From the NCBI GenBank assembly GCA_045614505.1, contig JAZLDA010000044.1, positions 1 to 25,731 of the forward strand: DNA of 25,731 nucleotides. Direction: 5' to 3'. Shown here one piece after another: positions 16,770-23,217 of this stretch. How positions within the stretch are numbered: the first letter of the stretch is position 1; every line of letters starts with the position of its first letter. The position numbers were made by a program, and so were the translations under genes. The notes under the pieces are model-generated. The model was not told where the DNA came from. It saw only the letters and a list, made by a program, of their open reading frames with translations, and ran no database searches. The DNA comes from SIG607 sp045614505. GTDB taxonomy: Bacteria; Bacillota; Clostridia; Oscillospirales; Acutalibacteraceae.

Positions 16770-17792
16770 ATGAAAAAAAGCGATTTTTATTATTTTCTTC
16801 CCGAAGAACTAATTGCTCAAACACCCGTTGAGCCGCGTGATACCTCGCGGCTTATGCTTATTGATAAGAAAAAGAAAACCTGCAATGAAGCTGTCTTTAA
16901 TCAGATTACTGATTTTTTGTTACCGGGTGACCTGCTTGTTCTTAATGATACGAGAGTATTGCCGGCGCGTATTTTCGGCAAACGCAACGACACAGGAGCA
17001 GTTGTTGAATTTGTTTTATTAAAGCAGCTTGAAAAAGATAAATGGGAATGTATTGCAGGACCGGGCAAAAAAGCAAAAACCGGTCATTCCTTTACCTTTA
17101 GTGACCATTTAGCGGCAGCGGTTGAAGATGTGCTGGATGACGGAAACAGAATTTTACGCTTTGTGTCTGATATTGATTTTTTTGCCGCTTTAGATGAGGT
17201 TGGTCAGATGCCTTTGCCTCACTACATAAAAGAAGAATTAAAGGACAAGGAGCGCTACCAGACGGTTTATTCTAAAGAGCTGGGCTCCGCCGCCGCTCCG
17301 ACTGCGGGACTTCATTTTACTAAAGAACTTATGAAGAAAATATCGGATATGGGTGTTGGTATTGCTTATGTGACTCTTCATGTGGGACTCGGTACATTCC
17401 GTCCGGTTAAGGTTGATGACATAACCGAACACCATATGCACTCTGAACACTACAGTATTCCGAAGATTACCGCTGACATGATAAATGAAACAAAGAAAAA
17501 CGGTGGCAGAGTGATTTGTGTGGGTACTACAAGCTGTAGAACTCTGGAAAGCGCCGCCACGAAATTCGGTGAAATCAAGGAATGTAGTGATGACACTTCA
17601 ATTTTTATTTACCCAGGCTACGAATTTAAGTGTATGGACGCGTTAATTACTAATTTTCATCTGCCTGAAAGCACACTTATTATGTTGGTGTCAGCTTTTG
17701 CGGGATATGAATTTACTATGGAATTTTATAAAAAGGCTGTTGAAGATAAATACAGATTCTTCAGCTTCGGCGACTCGATGTTTATAAGTTAG
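16770..17792 (+). CDS. queA: S-adenosylmethionine:tRNA ribosyltransferase-isomerase
   Basis: A 340-residue enzyme that transfers and isomerises the ribosyl part of SAM onto 7-aminomethyl-7-deazaguanine in tRNA, giving epoxyqueuosine. Family segments include the N-terminal FYYFLPEELIAQTPVEPRD, LLVLNDTRVLPARIFG, GSAAAPTAGLHFT, YVTLHVGLGTFRPV and TNFHLPESTLIMLVSAF. The start is ATG 16770 with AGGAGA at 16759-16764; an in-frame TTG at 16719 lies in the divergent dapA promoter and is rejected. tgt follows after 9 nt, so the two queuosine genes form an operon. No clear promoter on this strand was found; a poor TTGCAA-N18-TAAATA match lies near 16670. Confidence 0.97.
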   Translation: MKKSDFYYFLPEELIAQTPVEPRDTSRLMLIDKKKKTCNEAVFNQITDFLLPGDLLVLNDTRVLPARIFGKRNDTGAVVEFVLLKQLEKDKWECIAGPGKKAKTGHSFTFSDHLAAAVEDVLDDGNRILRFVSDIDFFAALDEVGQMPLPHYIKEELKDKERYQTVYSKELGSAAAPTAGLHFTKELMKKISDMGVGIAYVTLHVGLGTFRPVKVDDITEHHMHSEHYSIPKITADMINETKKNGGRVICVGTTSCRTLESAATKFGEIKECSDDTSIFIYPGYEFKCMDALITNFHLPESTLIMLVSAFAGYEFTMEFYKKAVEDKYRFFSFGDSMFIS

Positions 17793-17801
17793 GAGTTATA
17801 T

Positions 17802-18932
17802 ATGTTTAAGGTTTTAAAAACTTCCGGTCGTTCAAGACTGGGCGAGTTTCATACTAATCGCGGAGTTGTTAAAACTCCCGCCTTTATGAATGTTGCAACC
17901 AGCGGCGCTATTAAAGGCGCTGTCTCTGCCGAGGATTTAGAGCAGGTCGGCTGTCAGGTGATGCTCAGCAACACCTATCATTTGCATATACGCCCCGGTG
18001 ATAAAATAATAAAGCAGTGCGGTGGACTTCATAAAATTTCTACTTGGAGCGGTCCGATTCTTACTGACAGCGGTGGCTTTCAGGTATTTTCTTTAGCACC
18101 TCTGCGCAAAATAACAGAAGAGGGTGTTACCTTTAACTCACACATCGACGGCAAACGCATTTTTATGGGGCCGGAAGAAAGTATGCAGATACAAAGCAAT
18201 TTGGGCTCGACTATAGCTATGGCTTTTGATGAATGTGTTGAGAACCCCGCTACCTACAGCTACTCAAAAGAGTCCTGTGAAAGAACGACCCGATGGCTGA
18301 AACGCTGTCAGGCTGAAATGAAGCGTCTTAATTCTCTTGAGGGCACTATAAACAAAGAGCAAATGCTTTTCGGCATTAATCAAGGCTGTACTTTTGCTGA
18401 TCTTCGTGTTGAGCATATGAAAACTATTGCTGACCTTAATCTTGACGGTTACGCCATCGGAGGTCTTGCGGTAGGTGAACCGGCAGAGGTTATGTACGAC
18501 ATAATTGAAAATGTTACTCCCTTTATGCCGGAGAATAAGATAAGATATTTAATGGGTGTGGGTACGCCCGTGAATATTCTGAATGCCGTAGAGCGAGGCG
18601 TTGACCTTTTTGACTGTGTAATGCCCAGCCGTAACGCACGTCACGGTCATCTGTTCACAAGCGAGGGAATTATTAATCTTAACAATAATAAATATGAAAC
18701 CGATATGCGCCCCATTGATGAAAAGTGCGACTGTCCTGTTTGCAGGCGCTACAGCAGGGCATATATCCGCCATCTGATTAAAAGTAAAGAAATGCTTTGT
18801 AATCGCCTTTGTGTTTTGCATAATCTTTATTTTTACAATAAGCTTATGGAAGATATCCGAAAAGCGCTTGAGGAAGACAGATTTGCCGAGTTTAAAAGAG
18901 AAAAAGAACAAATTTACGGCACGAGAATATAA
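17802..18932 (+). CDS. tgt: tRNA-guanine transglycosylase
   Basis: A 376-residue enzyme exchanging guanine-34 of GUN-anticodon tRNAs for the queuosine precursor before QueA acts. Asp89 in LTDSGGFQVF is the expected general acid/base and Asp271 in DLFDCVMPSRNARHG the nucleophile. Zinc ligands are Cys309, Cys311, Cys314 (CDCPVC) and His340 (VLHN). Spacing between nucleophile and zinc site matches the well-studied Zymomonas enzyme. SD AGGAG precedes the ATG. yajC follows after 72 bp, but with its own promoter. Confidence 0.97.
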   Translation: MFKVLKTSGRSRLGEFHTNRGVVKTPAFMNVATSGAIKGAVSAEDLEQVGCQVMLSNTYHLHIRPGDKIIKQCGGLHKISTWSGPILTDSGGFQVFSLAPLRKITEEGVTFNSHIDGKRIFMGPEESMQIQSNLGSTIAMAFDECVENPATYSYSKESCERTTRWLKRCQAEMKRLNSLEGTINKEQMLFGINQGCTFADLRVEHMKTIADLNLDGYAIGGLAVGEPAEVMYDIIENVTPFMPENKIRYLMGVGTPVNILNAVERGVDLFDCVMPSRNARHGHLFTSEGIINLNNNKYETDMRPIDEKCDCPVCRRYSRAYIRHLIKSKEMLCNRLCVLHNLYFYNKLMEDIRKALEEDRFAEFKREKEQIYGTRI

Positions 18933-18940
18933 TATTATTC

Positions 18941-18969
18941 TTGATTTATTCACATTTGTGGTATATAAT
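18941..18969 (+). promoter_or_regulatory. Sigma-A promoter of yajC
   Basis: TTGATT (18941-18946), 17-bp spacer, TATAAT (18964-18969), located just after the tgt stop and 35 bp before yajC. Confidence 0.85.
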
Positions 18970-19004
18970 AAAACAAATTTGTAAATTATTGGAGGATTTA
19001 AATT

Positions 19005-19319
19005 ATGGGCAACGGTTTTATGATTATATACATCGTTATCATAATTGCAGTAATGTATTTTGTGATGATTCGTCCCCAGAAAAAGAAACAGAAGGAAGAG
19101 CAGAAAATGCGCGATTCTCTTCAGGTAGGCGATGAGCTGCTTACAATCGGCGGTATTTACGGCAGAGTTGTTTCTATAAAAGAGGACAGCCTGGTTATTG
19201 AATCCAGTGCCGATCATTCCAAAATCAAAATTGCAAAATGGGCAATCAGCCAGAACCTTACCGTTCACGAAGATGTTGCTGAGACAAAGACTAAAGCAAA
19301 AAAGAAAAAAGAAGAATAA
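19005..19319 (+). CDS. yajC: Preprotein translocase accessory subunit YajC
   Basis: A 104-residue protein with one N-terminal transmembrane helix (about 4-21), the hallmark MYFVMIRPQKKKQKE, and a soluble domain with LQVGDELLTIGGIYGRVVSI. It associates with SecDF and SecYEG in the membrane. The C-terminus is a Lys/Glu/Thr-rich tail. SD GGAGGA is at 18991-18996. secD/secF, often the next genes, are not here. Confidence 0.93.
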   Translation: MGNGFMIIYIVIIIAVMYFVMIRPQKKKQKEEQKMRDSLQVGDELLTIGGIYGRVVSIKEDSLVIESSADHSKIKIAKWAISQNLTVHEDVAETKTKAKKKKEE

Positions 19320-19367
19320 GTTCTAAAAAAATTCCCCTCGGAATATTTTATTACGGGGGGATTTATT

Positions 19368-19778
19368 GTGCCAGATAAAAAATACAAGAATTTTAGTGGT
19401 GAAAAATGGTTTGCGATTTTGATTGGAGTTGCAATTGGTATAGTAGTTACATTAATTTCGCTTCTTATATTTTCTGCCGTTTATACTCTCACTGATATTG
19501 AAGAATATTATAATGCGGTTTTTTCAACGCTGTCCCTTGTTATGGGCGCTTTCTTCGGTGCAATGTACACTGTTAGCAAGATTAAACAGAAGGGATTTTT
19601 AAACGGAACTCTTGTGGGATTATTAATTTTCGCATTAGTTTTTATTATCTCTTTTTTTGTCAGTGAGAATACCTTTAGCCTCACCAGTCTTTTCCATTTA
19701 ATCTGCTGTTTGCTTTCCGGTGGTATATCCGGAATTATCCGTGTAAATAAAGAAACTAATAAAAAATATTTGAAATAG
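19368..19778 (+). CDS. TIGR04086-like (YrzE-type) four-helix membrane protein
   Basis: A 136-residue protein with four predicted helices (about 15-37, 48-66, 80-98, 105-125), matching the length and position of the TIGR04086/YrzE family commonly encoded after yajC in Clostridia. The function is unknown. The GTG start has a G-run (19355-19360) as SD. That G-run can pair with CCCC at 19334-19337 upstream (around CCCCTCG / CGGGGGG), so the SD may be partly masked or the hairpin may act as a weak terminator after yajC. Confidence 0.8.
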   Translation: MPDKKYKNFSGEKWFAILIGVAIGIVVTLISLLIFSAVYTLTDIEEYYNAVFSTLSLVMGAFFGAMYTVSKIKQKGFLNGTLVGLLIFALVFIISFFVSENTFSLTSLFHLICCLLSGGISGIIRVNKETNKKYLK

Positions 19779-19838
19779 TGTTTTTATTCAACTTTTTTGT
19801 CAACACTGAATATAAAGATAAATTTAGCGGAGAGCATT

Positions 19839-19958
19839 ATGGAACAGATATATAATTTACCAAAACCCGAAAGGGAAGAAGAAATACTGAAAAAACTGAT
19901 TTATTTTATTCAGTGTGATATTGAGGCACAGGGTACATCAGAGAGCGACAATAACTAA
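19839..19958 (+). CDS. 39-residue small protein of unknown function
   Basis: ATG 19839 with GGAGAG at 19829-19834 and stop TAA 19956-19958, directly followed by a strong terminator. The peptide starts MEQIYNLPKPEREEEILKK, then LIYFIQCDIEAQ, and ends polar (GTSESDNN). It looks like one amphipathic helix (about 12-29) with a single cysteine and no signal peptide. In many Clostridia the slot after yajC and the TIGR04086 gene holds scfA, the six-cysteine SCIFF precursor; this peptide lacks that cysteine pattern. The gene is supported by SD, terminator and position, not by a recognised family. Confidence 0.6.
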   Translation: MEQIYNLPKPEREEEILKKLIYFIQCDIEAQGTSESDNN

Positions 19959-19967
19959 AATTTAATT

Positions 19968-20006
19968 AATCACCCTTGCAATCTAAAATAGATTGCAAGG
20001 GTGATT
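19968..20006. terminator. Bidirectional terminator between two converging microgenes
   Basis: A perfect 17-bp stem: the arm AATCACCCTTGCAATCT (19968-19984) and its complement (19990-20006), loop AAAAT, with T-rich flanks on both strands. It begins 9 nt after the 39-codon gene and lies 4 nt after the 45-codon gene on the minus strand. Confidence 0.92.
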
Positions 20007-20010
20007 TTCT

Positions 20011-20148
20011 TCAGTTTCCGCCTGGGCCGTCTCTGCGCTCGCGAGTATCGTTAATATCAATTTTGCCGATTATGTCACTCGGTTTAAATGGCTTTTTTTC
20101 TATTGTCAGCGGCTCAGGTTTTTGTTCAACTTTCTTGTCATCGCACAT
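20011..20148 (-). CDS. 45-residue small protein with Gly-rich RRDGPGGN tail; RiPP-precursor-like
   Basis: Minus-strand ATG (20146-20148) with a strong SD AAAGGAGA 8 nt upstream and stop TGA at 20011-20013. The peptide starts MCDDKKVEQKPEPLTIEKK, continues PFKPSDIIGKIDINDTR, and ends ERRDGPGGN. It is highly charged, has no transmembrane segment, and its short glycine-rich C-terminus after an acidic leader-like part recalls ribosomal natural-product precursors. No radical-SAM, protease or transporter gene is adjacent, so that reading is speculative; a small regulatory or binding protein is equally possible. Confidence 0.65.
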   Translation of the reverse strand: MCDDKKVEQKPEPLTIEKKPFKPSDIIGKIDINDTRERRDGPGGN

Positions 20149-20220
20149 AGATATTCTCCTTTCTGTTGTTAGTATTTGTTTATAGAAATAATTTCATTCA
20201 AGCTCTTTCTTCTCTTTATA

Positions 20221-20249
20221 TTGAAAATTATTCATTTTTAGATTATAAT
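20221..20249 (+). promoter_or_regulatory. Sigma-A promoter of cwlD-radA
   Basis: TTGAAA (20221-20226), 17-bp spacer, TATAAT (20244-20249), 65 bp upstream of the cwlD start. Confidence 0.85.
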
Positions 20250-20273
20250 TAGCCTATGTTCTATTAAGTCTTG

Positions 20274-20323
20274 AAAAAACATATCATAAAACAGCTTTTT
20301 AAAATGGTGATGATATGTTTTTT
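20274..20323 (+). promoter_or_regulatory. 14-bp hairpin enclosing the cwlD start codon
   Basis: AAAAAACATATCAT (20274-20287) is perfectly complementary to ATGATATGTTTTTT (20310-20323), with a 22-nt loop. The 3' arm includes the ATG at 20315-20317 and the GGTG-type SD sits at the loop edge (20306-20309). Folding would hide the initiation site. A weak intrinsic terminator is an alternative reading. Confidence 0.65.
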
Positions 20324-21019
20324 AAGAAAAAATCCACTGTGATTTGGGCGATTGTCCTTTGTATTTGTATTATAGCAGTTGCTGTAGCTGATAAAACCAC
20401 TCCGGTTCCTGCATCGGCGAAACTGACGACCCATCCGAAAATTATTATTGATGCAGGTCACGGCGGGTTTGACGGCGGTGCGGTGGCAGGAGACGGTACT
20501 TCGGAAAAAGATATTAATCTTAATATTGCATTGCGGGTGGGTGAGATGCTGTCAATAAGCGGTATCGAGGTTATTTACACCCGTACGGAGGACACAGGTA
20601 CTGAAGACAACAGTGACGCGTCTATAAGTAAGCGTAAGGTTAGTGACCTTAATAACCGTCTTGCTCTTATGTCAAAGCATCCCGACAGTATTTTTGTGAG
20701 TATTCATCTTAATAAATTCACTACATCCAGCGCATCGGGTGCGCAGGTATTCTACTCGCAATCCTTTGATGAAGCAAAAGATTTAAGCTTATCAATTCAA
20801 AATTCTATTGTGTCACTTATTCAGCCGGATAACACAAGGGTGGTAAAGCAGGGAACTTCTTCTACCTTTTTACTGCATAAGGCAAAGGTTCCGGCGGTTA
20901 TTGTCGAGTGCGGTTTTTTGAGTAATAAAAATGAACTTGAGTTACTGAAAACAGATAAATATCAAAAACAACTTGCTTTCGCTATATATTGCGGAATATT
21001 GAATTTTTACGAAAATTGA
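20315..21019 (+). CDS. cwlD: N-acetylmuramoyl-L-alanine amidase, CwlD-like
   Basis: A 234-residue Amidase_3 enzyme with an N-terminal membrane/signal segment (about 9-25). Zinc-site residues are His49 (DAGHGGFDGGA), Glu64 (SEKDINLNIA) and His131 (VSIHLNKF), with catalytic Glu198 in IVECGFLSN. The insertion ISKRKVSDLNNR and overall length match the germination-specific amidase CwlD, which makes muramic-delta-lactam in spore cortex, so a sporulation role is likely but not proven. radA follows after 10 nt in the same unit. A hairpin over the start codon may limit translation. Confidence 0.88.
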   Translation: MFFKKKSTVIWAIVLCICIIAVAVADKTTPVPASAKLTTHPKIIIDAGHGGFDGGAVAGDGTSEKDINLNIALRVGEMLSISGIEVIYTRTEDTGTEDNSDASISKRKVSDLNNRLALMSKHPDSIFVSIHLNKFTTSSASGAQVFYSQSFDEAKDLSLSIQNSIVSLIQPDNTRVVKQGTSSTFLLHKAKVPAVIVECGFLSNKNELELLKTDKYQKQLAFAIYCGILNFYEN

Positions 21020-21029
21020 GGGTGAAAAA

Positions 21030-22394
21030 ATGGCAGGGAAGTTAAAAACCGCTTATGTTTGCTCGGAATGTGGCTATCAAACGGCAAAATGGAGCGGAAA
21101 ATGTAATAACTGTGGTGAGTGGAACTGTTTGGAGGAAGTTGTTATTTCTTCAGAGAAACCTGCGTTATCATCTCTTGGTGGGAAGACATCCGGTCTGGCG
21201 GTAAAGCCGCTTAGCCAAATTTCTTTTACATCGGAAGAGCGTACTGTTACAGGTATTTCCGAGCTTGACAGAGTCCTTGGAGGCGGAATTGTCAGGGGAA
21301 GCGTTGTATTGCTCAGCGGTGACCCCGGTATAGGTAAATCTACTATTTTACTACAAATTGCCGACAGATTTCCGGATAATAAAAAACTCTTGTATGTATC
21401 AGGTGAAGAGTCGGCAGTTCAGATTAAGCTCAGAGCAAAGCGTCTGGGTGTAAATAACGAAAATCTGCTTATTATGGCTGAGACCGATACGCAGGCTATC
21501 TGTGAATATATTCTTGCCGAAAAGCCCGATTTTGTTATGATTGACTCGATTCAGACTATGCAGATTAGCGAACTGCCTTCTTCTCCCGGCAGTATAGTGC
21601 AAGTGAGAGAATCTACCAATATGTTCCTTCGCGTTGGTAAAAGTAACAATATTCCCATATTCATTGTCGGTCACGTTAATAAAGGCGGAGATATTGCGGG
21701 TCCGAAAATTCTTGAGCATATTGTTGATACAGTACTTTATTTTGAAGGTGAGCGAAATCAGTCCTATAGAATTTTGCGAGCTATAAAGAATCGCTTCGGC
21801 TCAACAAATGAAATCGGTGTTTTTGAAATGAGTGATACGGGACTTACTGAAGTAGAAAATCCTTCTGCAATGCTTCTATCCGGCAGAGCAAAGAATGTTT
21901 CAGGAAGTTGTATTGCCTGCGTTCTCGAAGGTACTCGTCCCATTCTTTCTGAGGTTCAGGCACTTGTTACGGCAACGGGATTCGGTAATCCTCGTCGGGT
22001 ATCAACCGGCTTTGATTATAATCGTCTTAATCTTCTTCTCGCTGTCTTGGAAAAGAGAATTGGTCTTTATTTTTCTAACTTAGATGCATACATTAATGTT
22101 GCAGGCGGGATACGACTTGATGAGCCTGCGGCAGATCTTGCCGTGGCGCTTGCGTTGGTTTCTGGACTGAGGGACATAGTCATAGATGAGAAGACTATCG
22201 CATTCGGAGAGATCGGTCTTTCCGGCGAGCTTCGTTCAGTATCTCGTCCGCTCGCTCGCGTTAACGAAGCGGCACGCTTGGGCTTTAAGACCTGTATTTT
22301 ACCTAAAAGCTCTTTACGACAGTTAAAGGATGCCTTACCTGATATAAAAATTATTGGTGTTTCTTCTTTAAAAGAAGCAATAGATATGATATAA
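21030..22394 (+). CDS. radA: DNA repair protein RadA
   Basis: A 454-residue RecA-like ATPase that helps process recombination intermediates and drives branch migration. An N-terminal C4 zinc finger has Cys11, Cys14, Cys25 and Cys28. Walker A is GDPGIGKST (97-105). The RadA-specific KNRFG motif occurs near 255, and the C-terminal ~170 residues form the Lon-protease-like domain (YINVAGGIRLDEPAADLAVA). SD GAGGGTG overlaps the end of cwlD. It is full length and ends 5 nt before a terminator. Confidence 0.97.
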   Translation: MAGKLKTAYVCSECGYQTAKWSGKCNNCGEWNCLEEVVISSEKPALSSLGGKTSGLAVKPLSQISFTSEERTVTGISELDRVLGGGIVRGSVVLLSGDPGIGKSTILLQIADRFPDNKKLLYVSGEESAVQIKLRAKRLGVNNENLLIMAETDTQAICEYILAEKPDFVMIDSIQTMQISELPSSPGSIVQVRESTNMFLRVGKSNNIPIFIVGHVNKGGDIAGPKILEHIVDTVLYFEGERNQSYRILRAIKNRFGSTNEIGVFEMSDTGLTEVENPSAMLLSGRAKNVSGSCIACVLEGTRPILSEVQALVTATGFGNPRRVSTGFDYNRLNLLLAVLEKRIGLYFSNLDAYINVAGGIRLDEPAADLAVALALVSGLRDIVIDEKTIAFGEIGLSGELRSVSRPLARVNEAARLGFKTCILPKSSLRQLKDALPDIKIIGVSSLKEAIDMI

Positions 22395-22399
22395 AAATG

Positions 22400-22426
22400 C
22401 CCCGAGTTCATCTCGGGGTTGATTTT
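22400..22426 (+). terminator. Intrinsic terminator after cwlD-radA
   Basis: CCCCGAG (22400-22406) / CTCGGGG (22412-22418), loop TTCAT, followed by TTGATTTTT. Confidence 0.9.
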
Positions 22427-22440
22427 TATTTATTTGCTAC

Positions 22441-22468
22441 AAAAAAAATCGACAGGTTTCGACCTGCC
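22441..22468 (-). terminator. Probable terminator of the 160-residue protein gene
   Basis: On the minus strand CAGGT (22462-22466) pairs with ACCTG (22453-22457) around a CGAA tetraloop, followed within 4 nt by eight T residues (22441-22448). The stem is short, so efficiency may be moderate. Confidence 0.6.
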
Positions 22469-22474
22469 AATTTC

Positions 22475-22572
22475 TGAAGACTAACCCTAATTTTAATACA
22501 AATGCACCCCCTTTTGAAATAAGGGGGTGCAAAGTTATTTTAGGGGGTGCATTTTTAGGTCAAGGGGGTGCA
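22475..22572. repeat. 98-bp direct repeat, copy 1, with GGGGGTGCA arms
   Basis: About 94% identical to 23115-23210. It begins TGAAGACTAACCC. It holds a perfect 11-bp inverted pair TGCACCCCCTT (22503-22513) / AAGGGGGTGCA (22521-22531) and two more GGGGGTGCA arms at 22543-22551 and 22564-22572, spaced 20-21 bp. The stop codon and last five codons of the 160-residue protein gene lie inside it. A terminator follows on the minus strand. Confidence 0.9.
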
Positions 22573-23037
22573 TTTGACATATTTCTTTCTGATTTCTATT
22601 ACTCCCGATTCGCTCTTTTCAAAATAGCCATCAAAACAATAACGAGCATTCCACGCGCGAACCTTGAATGTAAGATTCGTTAAATCAAGATGGGGATATC
22701 CAAAGAATTTTCTCAAGTCATCATAAGAGATGTTATCGAGCAAAGACACTTCAATTTCTCCGCCAAATCTATTCTTGCCGTTTTCAAAAAATTCAATTGC
22801 AGCTTTCTTCGCATTAGCAAATGCAAGTACGCATTGGGTTAACTCTTCCTTGGACGAAGTGTCGAAGTGCTGCGTAGCAAAGCACAAAAGGTAGGTATAA
22901 TAATCATCCGGGAAATAGTGTATAACAATCGGATCTTCAAATTGGTCATTTTTAATATAAACAGTTTCGGTGCCGTTTTCCTTTTGAACATCGACGTCAT
23001 ACTTTGGGAACAGAGCTTTGATAAACGAGAAATGCAT
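22555..23037 (-). CDS. Uncharacterised 160-residue cytosolic protein
   Basis: I do not recognise this protein. It starts at ATG 23037 with a very strong SD AAGGAGG, is mildly acidic and rich in aromatic residues (FPDDYYTYLLCFATQHFD, DDLRKFFGYPHLDL, KVRAWNARYCFDGYF), and has no signal peptide or transmembrane helix. A mixed alpha/beta fold is plausible. Its final residues CTPLT are encoded inside the flanking repeat, so the repeat has probably supplied the present C-terminus and stop. It has its own promoter (23059-23087) and terminator, forming a single-gene unit bounded by two repeat copies in an accessory islet. Confidence 0.75.
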   Translation of the reverse strand: MHFSFIKALFPKYDVDVQKENGTETVYIKNDQFEDPIVIHYFPDDYYTYLLCFATQHFDTSSKEELTQCVLAFANAKKAAIEFFENGKNRFGGEIEVSLLDNISYDDLRKFFGYPHLDLTNLTFKVRAWNARYCFDGYFEKSESGVIEIRKKYVKCTPLT

Positions 23038-23058
23038 ATTACAACCTCCTTCAACTTC

Positions 23059-23087
23059 ATTATACCATACAAAGAAAATAACCGCAA
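23059..23087 (-). promoter_or_regulatory. Sigma-A promoter of the 160-residue protein gene, overlapping a terminator
   Basis: On the minus strand TTGCGG (23082-23087), 17-bp spacer, TATAAT (23059-23064), 21 bp upstream of the ATG. The -35 box lies in the 3' arm of the preceding unit's terminator hairpin. Confidence 0.75.
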
Positions 23088-23111
23088 CCTTGTATCAAGA
23101 TTGCGGTTATT
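23077..23111 (-). terminator. Terminator of the lipoprotein unit
   Basis: AATAACCGCAA (23077-23087) pairs with TTGCGGTTATT (23101-23111); inner CTTG/CAAG adds four pairs after one C-A mismatch, loop TAT. The minus-strand exit is TTTTC. It resembles the tRNA-Ser(CGA) terminator at 24904-24941. Confidence 0.85.
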
Positions 23112-23114
23112 CTT

Positions 23115-23210
23115 TGAAGACTAACCCTAATTTTAATACAAATGCACCCCCTTTTGATGTAAGGGGGTGCAAAGTCATTTTAGGGGTGCATTTTTAAGTC
23201 AGGGGGTGCA
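23115..23210. repeat. 96-bp direct repeat, copy 2, with GGGGGTGCA arms
   Basis: Same organisation as 22475-22572. The 11-bp hairpin arms are unchanged, while the 7-nt loop differs at two positions (TTGATGT against TTGAAAT); one middle arm has four instead of five Gs and one base is missing in a spacer. It lies 7 bp after the stop of the lipoprotein gene (minus strand). Confidence 0.9.
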
Positions 23211-23217
23211 ACCGCAC

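Noticed and set aside
19321..19367. Strong terminator between yajC and the membrane protein gene
   Set aside because: The C-run/G-run pairing is short and imperfect, has an 18-nt loop, and its G arm serves as SD; noted as possible weak attenuation only.
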